From a virus: 51,314 nucleotides of DNA. Positions 36,600 to 43,953 of the stretch are shown here, one piece after another. The notes beneath the pieces are model-generated. The model ran no database searches and was not told where the DNA came from. It saw only the letters and a program-made list of their open reading frames with translations. Position 1 is the first letter of the stretch, and every line of letters begins with the position of its first letter. The position numbers and the translations under genes are program-made. The stretch is from positions 1 through 51,314 of the IMG/VR virus record IMGVR_UViG_3300032285_004401; one strand, given 5' to 3'.

Positions 36600-37187
36600 T
36601 TAGGTGAGATATGCGTAACCAGAAATAGATGATGTAAATGTTATTGTTAAACGATTTACGCTATTGTGGACGATATCCCCCTCAATATTGTTGTTACCAT
36701 AGTCCATTATAGCAACAGATGGTTTATAACCTAAATTATGATTGATAACCCATGTTGTTGAATTTGACTGTTGTTCGTATGAATATGAAAAAGCTGCTTG
36801 AGTTATAATTTGTTGAGCATTTGTCCAATGCCCGTTTACCTTATTGTATATTTTATTGGCGGTAGACTGGATAAAAACGTCTCCATCTAAGCCTAAAGTG
36901 TCTGCGGGATTTGTAGTGTCTGCAAAAACTGAATATCCCTGAACACCTTTATCTCCTTGAACACCTTTAATAACAACGCCTGTTGAAGGCCAAGTTGTTT
37001 GTCCTTTTGGACCATAGAGTGTTTCTGGATTATCTGTATTGATATAATAATCTCCGACAATACCAAGAGAATTACTTGGAAGTCCCGACCCTGAGTAGAT
37101 TAAGGATCCTCTAGGTCCTTGAACACCAGCTGTCGCTACAGTAACTTTATTATCTTTTTTAATTATTGTTACTTTATCAATTGTCAT
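36600..37187 (-). CDS. Collagen-like tail protein
   Basis: 195 aa from the ATG at 37187, which overlaps the previous stop (ATGA); an upstream in-frame start would overlap more. Short Gly-X-Y stretches (GVQGPRG, GVQGDKGVQG) alternate with small domains (VGDYYINTDNPETLYGPKGQTTWP, DGDVFIQSTANKIYNKVNGHW). The C-terminus (TWVINHNLGYKPSVAIMDYGNNNIEGDIVH) is a known phage fibre-tip module (HNLGY.P.V...D..G..IE). It could be a substrate of the prolyl-hydroxylase-like enzyme, although GPR/GPK occur only twice. Confidence 0.8.
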   Translation of the reverse strand: MTIDKVTIIKKDNKVTVATAGVQGPRGSLIYSGSGLPSNSLGIVGDYYINTDNPETLYGPKGQTTWPSTGVVIKGVQGDKGVQGYSVFADTTNPADTLGLDGDVFIQSTANKIYNKVNGHWTNAQQIITQAAFSYSYEQQSNSTTWVINHNLGYKPSVAIMDYGNNNIEGDIVHNSVNRLTITFTSSISGYAYLT

Positions 37188-37537
37188 GAAATTACTCCTG
37201 CCTGTACCATAAACCAACCACAAAGAAGGGTTGTTCTTCTTCCAACTACGTCTATTGCTTGAATTTGATATCTTGATCTTGGATAATTAAATTTTCTTGT
37301 TTTAGCAGGAGTTAATTCTACTTGTAATATTCCGCTAAAAGGACTTGCAACAGTTATTCCATCATTTAAAGCAGCGGTGGCACAAAGAATTGAACCACCA
37401 TCTTTATCTCTTACTTCCATATAAAAAGTATAACCAGTCCAGTTAATTGGTGTATTTAATGAATCAGTAACATCAATCTCAACACTCCATGTGTCTCCTT
37501 GAATTACTTCCCAATTAACATCTTTGATGACTGACAT
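37184..37537 (-). CDS. Small baseplate-like protein (BppU-type)
   Basis: 117 aa. EVIQGDTWSVEIDVTDSLNTPINWTGYTFYMEVRDKDGG is the common phage 'IQGDTW...' Ig-like fold found in upper baseplate or head-decoration proteins. A C-terminal GRRTTLLCGWFMVQAGV strand completes it. It is the first gene behind the promoter at 37568 and overlaps the next by 4 bases. Confidence 0.7.
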   Translation of the reverse strand: MSVIKDVNWEVIQGDTWSVEIDVTDSLNTPINWTGYTFYMEVRDKDGGSILCATAALNDGITVASPFSGILQVELTPAKTRKFNYPRSRYQIQAIDVVGRRTTLLCGWFMVQAGVIS

Positions 37538-37567
37538 GATACCTCTTATTAGTTTATTTGTATTGAC

Positions 37568-37596
37568 ATTATATCAGTTTTTACCGATATCTACAA
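37568..37596 (-). promoter_or_regulatory. Promoter for the adsorption block (TTGTAG-N17-TATAAT)
   Basis: On the minus strand: TTGTAG (37596-37591), 17-base spacer, TATAAT (37573-37568) with TGA before it, inside the last codons of nrdJ. The start codon at 37537 is about 24 bases after the expected transcript start. Confidence 0.55.
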
Positions 37597-39508
37597 TTTC
37601 ACATTCCCCAGAAACACATGCTAGTGCTTGGGTTCCAGTTGTAGTATCCTCAAGCTCATAAAGTGATAAAGCTTCCCAATTAATTGATTTTGGCATCTTT
37701 GAAGCAAGATCTAAATAAGCTGCCTCATCAATTTCTTGATATGGTGCTTGAACATAAGTATGATCAGAATAAGGAAGGAAAGAAATTCCAGAAACTTCAT
37801 CAAAGTTCTTATATACCCAAGCTCCAACTTCCATCCATTCATCTTCTTTTACTGAAACAGTAATAGAAGGCTTATGCTCACACCAGTGACGCTGGTATAC
37901 AAGCCAAATGTCTAACTGTTGAATTGCATTTAACTTATCTCTAGTAATTGCATTGCTTGGTGCTTTTACTGGAAATGAAAATACTGTTGTATCTTGTGGC
38001 TTCATAAAATCATCTTCTGCAGGAATTCCTGAATCCTTAAGGAATTGAGTTAGTGGATCTTTCTTATCTCCACGAACCGTTCTAATATAATAATCTGAAT
38101 GCCATGCATGCATTCCTGAAGACACCCCGACCAATTGAGATACTGTACCTGATGGCTTTACACAAGTCACCGCTGCAGATGCGGGAATCCCAATTTTCCC
38201 TGCTTCTTCAATATTAACTTCAACAGCATACTCTCTTAATCCATCAAGAACTGTTGCAAGCTTATCTAAGCCATCTTGTCCAGAGAAGAACTTATTTCCA
38301 AATTGTCCAGTTAAAGAAACTCCAAGTAGTCTCTCTTCTTCTGTATTATCCTTCCAAACTTTACGAATATACTTAAAATCTGTAAGTGTTGATTGCCAAG
38401 TTCCAAGTATTGATGCTAAGCGAACTTTCTTTGCAACAGATTCTGGAGTATCATCTTCACGAAGAACAACTTCTGAAAGATTACAGAATTGATAAGGGCG
38501 TAAAATAATTTCAGAACAAGGATTTGTTCCATAATGAATTTCAGAACTACGTCTTCCATATTTAGCTGCTTGAGCTTGTGCAGCTGCAACATTGTAGATA
38601 CCACGCTCTCCTGACTTAGAATCATAAAGAGATTTCCACTCAGCAATAAATTGTGCCATTTCTGGCTTACGTGAATATGCAACAGAGTTGTTAGATAATG
38701 CACGTTGAGAATTTTGTTCCCACCAGTTACCAGCCTTTGCTGCTGCCATTTCAATATCATTAATATTTGAAAGTGAAATCATTGCAGAACGACGCACACC
38801 ACCAACAACAACAACTTCACCAATCTTACACATAATGTCATGTGCTTCAATTGGCTTTAATTGGCGACCAAGTGCATTCTTAAAAATTTGAATTGTAAAA
38901 TCAAAAAGATTTACTAATGGCTGTGGTCCAGATGATCTTCCACCCATTGTCTTTAAACGTGCACCTGAAGGACGAACTTTGCTAATATCTATTTGAGGAA
39001 TTTGACCAGCCCATAAAAGCCCTAGGAGTTCTCTGTAAGCTTTTGCCCAGCCTTCTTTAGAGTCTCCAACAATAACTGTTGTTGATGATTTCTCAAGTGT
39101 TTCTGGAAGGGCGGGAAGCTTATTAATGTACTTATATTCAACAGAGAAACCAACACCAGTACCACACATAAGAATATACATTGCTTCATCAAAAGACTTT
39201 GGATTATCTACAGGAAGAAATGCACAATTATATCCAGAAACATTTTCTCTTTCTAAAGCAGGTCCTGCAGTCATTACAGAACGCATAGATGGCATAACAT
39301 TTCTATTGTAAACAGCTTCCTTTAATTCTGCAATCAGTGCATCATCTGCAACATAGCCATGCTTATCACGAAGTTGGCCTTGCATAAAATTAAAATAACG
39401 ATCTACTGTTTCACCCCATACTTCACGACGATTTTCATTTTCTAACCATCTTGCATAGCGAGATAGGGCAATAAAATTTTCGTACGGGGTATCAATAGTT
39501 CTAGACAT
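37574..39508 (-). CDS. nrdJ: Adenosylcobalamin-dependent ribonucleoside-triphosphate reductase (class II, monomeric)
   Basis: 644 aa. It reduces ribonucleotides to deoxyribonucleotides for phage DNA synthesis. Cys95 (SGYNCAF) and Cys342 (FCNLSEV) fit the redox pair, Cys331 in NPCSE (with Glu333) is the radical cysteine, and Cys631/Cys636 in ACVSGEC are the C-terminal shuttle pair. The 11-residue spacing 331-342 and 5-residue spacing 631-636 equal those of the monomeric Lactobacillus enzyme (408/419 and 731/736). GGVRRSAMISLSN and VKPSGTVSQL are further family blocks. It is shorter than the 740-aa archetype. All catalytic residues are present. Position at the head of the structural block, not with replication genes, is unusual. 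Confidence 0.95.
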   Translation of the reverse strand: MSRTIDTPYENFIALSRYARWLENENRREVWGETVDRYFNFMQGQLRDKHGYVADDALIAELKEAVYNRNVMPSMRSVMTAGPALERENVSGYNCAFLPVDNPKSFDEAMYILMCGTGVGFSVEYKYINKLPALPETLEKSSTTVIVGDSKEGWAKAYRELLGLLWAGQIPQIDISKVRPSGARLKTMGGRSSGPQPLVNLFDFTIQIFKNALGRQLKPIEAHDIMCKIGEVVVVGGVRRSAMISLSNINDIEMAAAKAGNWWEQNSQRALSNNSVAYSRKPEMAQFIAEWKSLYDSKSGERGIYNVAAAQAQAAKYGRRSSEIHYGTNPCSEIILRPYQFCNLSEVVLREDDTPESVAKKVRLASILGTWQSTLTDFKYIRKVWKDNTEEERLLGVSLTGQFGNKFFSGQDGLDKLATVLDGLREYAVEVNIEEAGKIGIPASAAVTCVKPSGTVSQLVGVSSGMHAWHSDYYIRTVRGDKKDPLTQFLKDSGIPAEDDFMKPQDTTVFSFPVKAPSNAITRDKLNAIQQLDIWLVYQRHWCEHKPSITVSVKEDEWMEVGAWVYKNFDEVSGISFLPYSDHTYVQAPYQEIDEAAYLDLASKMPKSINWEALSLYELEDTTTGTQALACVSGECEIVDIGKN

Positions 39509-39561
39509 GTTTTTCTCCTTGGATTTTTAAAAGTAGATTCCTAGTGTATCACACTGGAATT

Positions 39562-40563
39562 CTAAAAATGGTCTTTTTGTATTTTTTTCAATCTCTCAAC
39601 TGCAGGTTTAGAGACTTTAACCCAACTGTAGTCACGATGGATTAAGAAAGCATTTTTGTAAGCAAGCTTAGAATAATTTTCATAATTTCTTACAGCATCT
39701 TGCATATAAAATTTTAATTGTGCATAATCTGGTTTTACCATTAATCCTGGATGAGTATCTTGCCATGGAGATTCAACCCACTTAGAGTCTAAAGGCATTG
39801 TAATATACTTAGAATATGGTGCCCATGCTTCTGTGCAGATTGTTGGCATTCCCGTTGCCATTGCTTGCAATGGATTAAATCCAAAACCTTCGCCCCATGA
39901 TGGATAAACAAAAACATCTGCTGTTTCGTAAAGCCCAATCATTTGCTCGGGAGTGAGAAAAGATTCTATTATGTGAATATTATTATATTTACTATCAGGA
40001 GAACCAATAACATCTCCAGTCGTTTTGTCAAATATTTTTGTTGTATTTATCTGAGTGCACTTTAATATTAATTCATAATTAGGATTATTTCCATATAAAG
40101 AAATAAATGCATCTACAACTGATTGAGCATCTTTACGAAATGCAGGTTCTCCAACATGTAAAAATCTAAAAGGCAAGTGTGATCTTATTTTTCTTTCTTT
40201 TGGAATCCATGTATCTTCAATTCCATGTTCATAAACAAAGATAGGTTTAGTTGTATGATGAGAATAAATGTTTGCAACCCATTCTGATGTAGCCCAAATT
40301 TCATCTACAACAGTATTCATAATTGTGTCCCAACCAAATTTTAATTCGGTGGATTCCCAAGGTGAGTAACCAATTCTATATTGATTTTTACCAAACAAAT
40401 ACATATCTGGTTGAATAAAAGATATTCCGATATCAGCTGATTTATCTTTAACTAGTACCTCAACACCTAATTTTTCAAATGTATCCATTATGTGTGTTGA
40501 TGCTTCGCCATATCCAACACTTCGATCTCTATATTCTGGAGCACCCGTAAATGATACTTTCAT
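39562..40563 (-). CDS. Glycosyltransferase, GT4-like (GT-B fold)
   Basis: 333 aa. RFLHVGEPAFRKDAQSVVDAF opens the nucleotide-sugar-binding half and EGFGFNPLQAMATGMPTICTEAW carries the E-x7-E-type glycosyltransferase motif of group 1 enzymes. The N-terminal half has FTGAPEYRDRSVGYGEASTH. It transfers a sugar from an activated donor, to either phage DNA, virion protein or the host surface; the acceptor is not shown. The first leftward gene next to the divergent promoter region. Confidence 0.85.
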   Translation of the reverse strand: MKVSFTGAPEYRDRSVGYGEASTHIMDTFEKLGVEVLVKDKSADIGISFIQPDMYLFGKNQYRIGYSPWESTELKFGWDTIMNTVVDEIWATSEWVANIYSHHTTKPIFVYEHGIEDTWIPKERKIRSHLPFRFLHVGEPAFRKDAQSVVDAFISLYGNNPNYELILKCTQINTTKIFDKTTGDVIGSPDSKYNNIHIIESFLTPEQMIGLYETADVFVYPSWGEGFGFNPLQAMATGMPTICTEAWAPYSKYITMPLDSKWVESPWQDTHPGLMVKPDYAQLKFYMQDAVRNYENYSKLAYKNAFLIHRDYSWVKVSKPAVERLKKIQKDHF

Positions 40564-40585
40564 TACGCTTATTTCTCTTTTCGAC

Positions 40586-40614
40586 TTGTTTTTCCAATTG
40601 TATCATGCTAAGAT
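40586..40614 (+). promoter_or_regulatory. Rightward promoter (TTGTTT-N17-TAAGAT)
   Basis: TTGTTT (40586-40591), 17 bases, TAAGAT (40609-40614) with TGC before the -10. It faces the lytic transglycosylase gene, whose start is 35 bases on behind an AAGGAGG site. Confidence 0.6.
40597..40605 (-). promoter_or_regulatory. Leftward extended -10 (TGATACAAT) of divergent promoter pair
   Basis: Minus-strand TGATACAAT in the gap between the two divergent genes, about 34 bases ahead of the glycosyltransferase start. No clear -35. Overlaps the spacer of the rightward promoter, so the two probably compete. Confidence 0.45.
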
Positions 40615-40648
40615 AGATTTTGCTACTCTTTCCTCAAGGAGGTTCAAA

Positions 40649-41348
40649 ATGAACAATGAGAACAAAACAAGGATAAGAACAGTATGGACAATGGTTTGTG
40701 TGACTATTCTCACAATGCTATTTGGAATTAATTCCGAAGCCCATGCTCAAATGAAAGAAGCAATAGTGTATAATAAAAATATATTATATATTAATAAATA
40801 TACTAATTTAGTTAATATTAAAGATATAATTAATATTGATTATAATAATATATTATTAAATAATAATAAAAAGAAAGTTAATCAAAAGATTATCTATCTA
40901 ATCAATGATTTACGTTCTAGAAACACTTTTCTGATGCCCGCATATAGCGTTAAGCTAAATTCAAATTCAAGAGTAGATAATCGGGTAATGATATCAAGAC
41001 TAGCGAATGCACTTAAATCCACTGAAACGGGTGGACCTGGTGCGTACTATCGCAAGTCTTATTCCAGCAGTGCATGTGGTGCATACCAATACATGCCTTC
41101 AACATGGAACAACTACATGGGGTACAAAAATGCTTGCAAGGCTCCAGAATGGGTACAGGACAGTAGAGTAATTCATGAACTTGAATTTAACTACGCCAAG
41201 TACCACAACTGGCAAAAGGTCATTGCAGCACACTTGATGCCCTCTAGAGCAGGTAATAAGAAAACTTGGAATTTAAGAGTTCCAGGCAATCCTACTGTTC
41301 AAGAATATGTAAATTCTGTTTTTGCCAAGGCGAATATTTCGGTAGTGT
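40649..41348 (+). CDS. Secreted lytic transglycosylase-like lysin
   Basis: 233 aa from the ATG at 40649, chosen for AAGGAGG 8 bases upstream; the frame is open further upstream but across the promoter. A signal peptide (basic TRIRTVW, then MVCVTILTMLFGI, cleavage after AHA at 33). Residues about 40-90 are Asn/Ile/Lys-rich. From 110 the lysozyme-like fold: catalytic Glu126 (KSTETGGPG), SSACGAYQYMPSTW and a helical end. It cuts peptidoglycan glycan strands. The Sec signal allows export without a holin. Could also be a virion enzyme, but signal peptide and position argue for host lysis or wall remodelling. Confidence 0.85.
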
Positions 41349-41349
41349 A

Positions 41350-41589
41350 ATGCACATCCAAGTATTTTCAGAATATTTACAATTGGGACAGGCGGGCAGG
41401 GTAAAACCTCTCGCCTGTCCTATGCATAAAGAGGAAGAAGCATTTTTCCCCTTATATCACAAAGAAGAAAACGATTCAATAGTTTTAAATTGCTACGCAT
41501 GCGATTACAAACAGATCGTTGGACAAACTTTGTATAATCTTTTAATTCAACGCATAGAGGAAGCTCATAAAGTGAGTGCCGAAAAATGA
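41350..41589 (+). CDS. Small zinc-ribbon protein
   Basis: 79 aa. The ATG at 41350 overlaps the stop of the lysin gene (TAATG); the longer frame runs inside that gene. ACPMH and LNCYACDYK supply Cys-Cys/His ligands of a zinc ribbon, followed by a helix (LYNLLIQRIEEAH). It resembles small phage zinc-ribbon proteins that bind nucleic acid or RNA polymerase; the role is not known. Confidence 0.7.
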   Translation: MHIQVFSEYLQLGQAGRVKPLACPMHKEEEAFFPLYHKEENDSIVLNCYACDYKQIVGQTLYNLLIQRIEEAHKVSAEK

Positions 41590-41597
41590 ATATCTGC

Positions 41598-41603
41598 TAC
41601 AAT
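41598..41603 (+). promoter_or_regulatory. Extended -10 (TGCTACAAT) of a likely leaderless transcript
   Basis: TGCTACAAT ends 7 bases before the ATG at 41611, so transcription should begin at or one base before the start codon, and there is no Shine-Dalgarno sequence between. No clear -35. Confidence 0.5.
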
Positions 41604-41610
41604 CAGAGTT

Positions 41611-41835
41611 ATGAGAGCTTATATTGAGGCACACGATGAGAATGAAGATAACTGGTCAATCTTAATTCACATTGATAGCGTTTTGGCGGGAAAAGTAGAA
41701 TGTCCTCCAAAACCTTGGCTATATACCCATTATAACGAAGACGGGGATTTAGTGATCAATAACTCTGAAAGTATGGAACCTTATAAATGGGACCATATAA
41801 CCAAACAATTGTTGGAAGTAAGGGAAATAAATTGA
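41611..41835 (+). CDS. Small protein of unknown function, possibly leaderless
   Basis: 74 aa, acidic. MRAYIEAHDENEDNWSILIHIDSVLAGKV then CPPKPWLYTHYNEDGDLVINNSE. No domain recognised. The start has no ribosome site; see the -10 at 41598. Next gene overlaps its stop. Confidence 0.65.
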   Translation: MRAYIEAHDENEDNWSILIHIDSVLAGKVECPPKPWLYTHYNEDGDLVINNSESMEPYKWDHITKQLLEVREIN

Positions 41836-42044
41836 GCGACGAAAAGCTGGAAAACGAAAAATCAATATTACAAGATATTAGAGAAGCATTGGGAGCTATA
41901 TACATTCAAGCTGCCCGAAATTATGATATGTTGTCCATAATCGCAGATAAGTTAGGTGCAGATGCTACCAAACTTACAGAATTGCATGCATCAGGAATTT
42001 TACTTGCTCCTGCACCATCATTTAGCGTGGAGGACGATGAATAA
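41832..42044 (+). CDS. Small helical protein, TTG start
   Basis: 70 aa. The TTG at 41832 overlaps the previous stop (TTGA) and has GGAAGTAAGGG upstream; the longer frame lies inside the previous gene. Helical: LENEKSILQDIREALGAIYIQAARNYDMLSIIADKL, with an acidic tail SVEDDE. Function unknown. Confidence 0.65.
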   Translation: MSDEKLENEKSILQDIREALGAIYIQAARNYDMLSIIADKLGADATKLTELHASGILLAPAPSFSVEDDE

Positions 42045-42357
42045 GTTCGAAATGCGGGCTTTATCTAATAAAATTAAATTAGATAAGGGATGTGAGGTAT
42101 GCGGGTATAACAAGAATGCTGCTGCCCTCTCATTTGATCACCTAGATCCTAGTATAAAATACCGTACAAAGACAGGAAACCTGGTCCATATAGCAGATAT
42201 GACCAAGGGGGCAAGATATGGCCTTAAAACGGTTCTAGCAGAGATTGCAAAGTGTCGTATAGTATGTATGAATTGCCATATGGAACATACTTATCCGCAA
42301 TCTGCCAATCCCGCCCATATTGAAAATCAACAATTGGAGCTAAATTTCAATGGCTAG
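42037..42357 (+). CDS. HNH endonuclease-like protein
   Basis: 106 aa. GTGGAGG precedes the ATG at 42037, which overlaps the previous gene by 8 bases. Zinc ligands Cys19-x2-Cys22 (CEVCG) and Cys77-x2-Cys80 (CMNCH); catalytic block FDHLDP (Asp34, His35), and NCH (Asn79, His81) complete a ββα-metal site. Small HNH nucleases of this kind nick or cut DNA, and many in phages are homing or packaging-linked. Alone here, without a terminase, it may be a homing nuclease or act on host DNA. Confidence 0.8.
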   Translation: MNKFEMRALSNKIKLDKGCEVCGYNKNAAALSFDHLDPSIKYRTKTGNLVHIADMTKGARYGLKTVLAEIAKCRIVCMNCHMEHTYPQSANPAHIENQQLELNFNG

Positions 42358-42460
42358 ACGTTATTTTTCAAGATTTTACATAAATGACAAGAAACATTAT
42401 GTCAGAAAAGAAAAAATTACGCTTTTGCAGCGTATTTTCTATTTTTTTTCTAAAAAATAG
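42350..42460 (+). CDS. Possible 36-aa basic peptide
   Basis: MARRYFSRFYINDKKHYVRKE-type start, very basic and aromatic. GGAG stands 9 bases upstream and the start overlaps the HNH stop by 8 bases. The terminator-like hairpin at 42418 lies inside the frame, so this may not be a real gene. Confidence 0.4.
   Translation: MARRYFSRFYINDKKHYVRKEKITLLQRIFYFFSKK
42418..42450 (+). terminator. Terminator at the end of the lysin operon
   Basis: TACGC / GCGTA stem with a 7-base loop, followed by TTTTCTATTTTTTTT. It separates the lysin-HNH group from the promoter region ahead of 42803. Confidence 0.65.
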
Positions 42461-42720
42461 CATATATCTACTCCCATCTAGGTAATAAAGTTCATATTTT
42501 GGGCTTTTTGGCAAATCCCGCCCTTTTTGTATAATGTGATGCAGCTCACATATAAATCAAATTTGATCAAAATGTTAATGGGTATTTAATTTGTATGATT
42601 CACATTCTGAAAAACAAAAATAATTGCGAATAGTGTGCCCATAACGGACAAATCGGACATAGATGACCAGTCAAAGAAAAAATAATTTGCATAATGTCCG
42701 AATTGTACGCATTTTAAACT
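42460..42720 (+). promoter_or_regulatory. Composite control region without genes (block A)
   Basis: No reading frame supported here. It contains, in order, a perfect CRP/GlxR-type palindrome TGTGA-TGCAGC-TCACA (42535-42550), the 12-base palindrome ATCAAATTTGAT (42556-42567), CGGACAAATCGGACAT (42645-42660), TGACCAGTCA (42664-42673) and an inverted CGGACAT (42694-42700). The same elements recur near 46.7, 48.1 and 50.2 kb. It leads into the promoter at 42726. Probably a regulatory region; a role in replication is possible. Confidence 0.7.
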
Positions 42721-42725
42721 TGATT

Positions 42726-42748
42726 TTGTCAGACCCCTATGCTATGCT
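42726..42748 (+). promoter_or_regulatory. PafBC-type promoter 1
   Basis: TTGTCAGAC, 8 bases, TATGCT. Fits TTGTCRGTG-N8-TAnnnT except for GTG to GAC; shares CCCTATGC spacer with promoter 2. Drives the gene at 42803. Confidence 0.75.
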
Positions 42749-42763
42749 TAAGGCATAAGGAAA

Positions 42764-42782
42764 GTTGATAAAGGTTATCAAC
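42764..42782 (+). promoter_or_regulatory. Hairpin in the 5' leader of the 42803 gene
   Basis: GTTGATA / TATCAAC with a 5-base loop, between the promoter and the ribosome site. It could be an operator or a transcript-stabilising stem. Confidence 0.5.
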
Positions 42783-42802
42783 AAAGAAAGGTAGGTCATA
42801 AA

Positions 42803-42970
42803 ATGACTACACTAAATTACATAACAATTACAGAACTATGCTCAATGTGTGACGTAGAGCACACCTACCAAGCGGTAGAGGGTTGCACCCGTTGCGGTGC
42901 TCACGGAGAGGCTCACGAGCCTTTCACTAAGGGTCATAGAGCCCATTGCACAGGTAACTGTTGCTTCTAG
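42803..42970 (+). CDS. Small Cys/His-rich protein
   Basis: 55 aa. Two zinc-type pairs (CSMC and CTRC) and a Cys/His-rich end (HRAHCTGNCC). AAAGAAAGG precedes the ATG. The leader and first codons (GGTCA..AAATGACTACACTAA) recur at the 44550 gene, suggesting duplication of the 5' end. Too short for automatic calling but well supported by promoter, ribosome site and Cys spacing. Function unknown. Confidence 0.75.
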   Translation: MTTLNYITITELCSMCDVEHTYQAVEGCTRCGAHGEAHEPFTKGHRAHCTGNCCF

Positions 42971-43012
42971 TGGCATAGATCACACACACGCTAACGGCGT
43001 GTCGTGTTGATA

Positions 43013-43035
43013 GTGTCAGACCCCTATGCTATACT
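43013..43035 (+). promoter_or_regulatory. PafBC-type promoter 2
   Basis: GTGTCAGAC, CCCTATGC, TATACT. The spacer is identical to promoter 1. It follows a copy of CGGCGTGTCG (42996-43005). Drives the gene at 43078. Confidence 0.8.
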
Positions 43036-43077
43036 TCCAACTATAAATAAACAGTAATAAAAAGAAAAGAGAATTAA

Positions 43078-43224
43078 ATGTCATACAGTTTTGATAACAA
43101 TAACACAGACCGCTGGTCTGAATTAAATGATGAATACCAATCTATGCTAGATGAACTAGCAGAATCAGAGTCTGAATCTGTATTCATTCCCGTTGATGAT
43201 TTTGATGAATTAGAGGTGCTCTAA
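43078..43224 (+). CDS. Small acidic protein
   Basis: 48 aa, strongly acidic: RWSELNDEYQSMLDELAESESES then DDFDELEVL. AAAAGAGAA precedes the ATG. Possibly a DNA-mimic or partner of a host protein; no motif recognised. Its stop overlaps the next start (TAATG). Confidence 0.7.
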   Translation: MSYSFDNNNTDRWSELNDEYQSMLDELAESESESVFIPVDDFDELEVL

Positions 43225-43334
43225 TGTTAAATAGAATAATTACTACTATTGTGCAACTAGCCCTGCTAGGTGTTGTCATACCTATGGTGTACGCTATCTA
43301 TCTAGACATAAAAAACGGAGGCTTAAATGACTAA
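43224..43334 (+). CDS. Single-span membrane peptide
   Basis: 36 aa. MLNRIITTIVQLALLGVVI then PMVYAIYLDIKNGG: one transmembrane helix. Overlaps both neighbours. May be a small holin/antiholin or membrane-effector, but nothing decides this. Confidence 0.65.
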   Translation: MLNRIITTIVQLALLGVVIPMVYAIYLDIKNGGLND

Positions 43335-43476
43335 TGATAAACTAACAGGCTTAGCCCTTATTATAGCGATACTAGTGGGCTTATTCGCTCCCGCCCCTGT
43401 ACACGCTAAAGAATTAAAAACTAAACAGAGAATCATCTGTCACTATACTGGCTGCAAGAAATCACTTCGCCCCTAA
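43327..43476 (+). CDS. Small secreted peptide
   Basis: 49 aa. Signal-peptide-like: TNDKLTGLALIIAILVGLFAPAPVHA then a likely cut before KEL. The mature part has two Cys (IICHYTGCKK) that could form a disulfide. GGAGG lies 6 bases upstream of the ATG, inside the previous gene. May act at the cell surface, for example in superinfection exclusion (inference). Confidence 0.65.
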   Translation: MTNDKLTGLALIIAILVGLFAPAPVHAKELKTKQRIICHYTGCKKSLRP

Positions 43477-43480
43477 CAAA

Positions 43481-43502
43481 TGTCAGTGGTCTATGTTAGA
43501 CT
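43481..43502 (+). promoter_or_regulatory. PafBC-type promoter 3
   Basis: TGTCAGTG, GTCTATGT, TAGACT, exact N8 spacing. Drives the tandem pair at 43540 and 43780. Confidence 0.85.
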
Positions 43503-43539
43503 ACTACTAACAACAACAAAAGAAAAGGATAAAAAATAA

Positions 43540-43701
43540 ATGACAATCGCAAATAAGACTTACCAAGTAGGCGACCTATTCACTACTCAAAAGAGTGGCG
43601 TTACAGGCGTTATCAAGGCTATTGAACCACAGACACCAAATCGCACTCTCGTGCTTCTTGATGTTGATGGTGAGGAACGCTTCACCACAGTAACTTACTA
43701 A
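43540..43701 (+). CDS. Small protein, tandem paralogue a
   Basis: 53 aa. TYQVGDLFTTQKSGVTGVIKAI then LVLLDVDGEERFTTV: an SH3-like/KOW-type small beta barrel is possible. Paralogue of the next gene (TYQIGDLFTTSTTGITGRI). AGAAAAGGA precedes the ATG. Confidence 0.75.
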   Translation: MTIANKTYQVGDLFTTQKSGVTGVIKAIEPQTPNRTLVLLDVDGEERFTTVTY

Positions 43702-43712
43702 AAGTTAAACGA

Positions 43713-43739
43713 CCTGAGCCAAGTCGCTAAACTGGCTCA
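43713..43739 (+). promoter_or_regulatory. Intergenic hairpin between tandem paralogues
   Basis: TGAGCCA / TGGCTCA with an 11-base loop. No T-run follows, so it is more likely an mRNA processing or attenuation element than a terminator. Confidence 0.45.
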
Positions 43740-43779
43740 ACAAAACCCAACTAACGAAAAAAAGAAAAGGAAAACTAAA

Positions 43780-43950
43780 ATGTCACTAAACGGATACACT
43801 TATCAAATCGGAGATTTGTTCACAACCTCTACAACAGGTATCACAGGACGAATTCACTCTTTCGCTCCTATCTCAAATAAAGTAACTCGTGTAGGTCTAA
43901 CTCTAGCAAATGGTCAAAAGCGTCTTGCTATGGTTAAAACTTCCAAGTAA
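43780..43950 (+). CDS. Small protein, tandem paralogue b
   Basis: 56 aa. YTYQIGDLFTTSTTGITGRIHSF then VGLTLANGQKRLAMVKTSK. Same small beta-barrel pattern as the preceding gene, with a more basic end. AGAAAAGGA precedes the ATG. Function unknown. Confidence 0.75.
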   Translation: MSLNGYTYQIGDLFTTSTTGITGRIHSFAPISNKVTRVGLTLANGQKRLAMVKTSK

Positions 43951-43953
43951 TGC

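Noticed and set aside
40490-40648. N-terminal extension of the lysin to 40490
   Set aside because: Runs across the divergent promoters and the AAGGAGG site and would hide the signal peptide.
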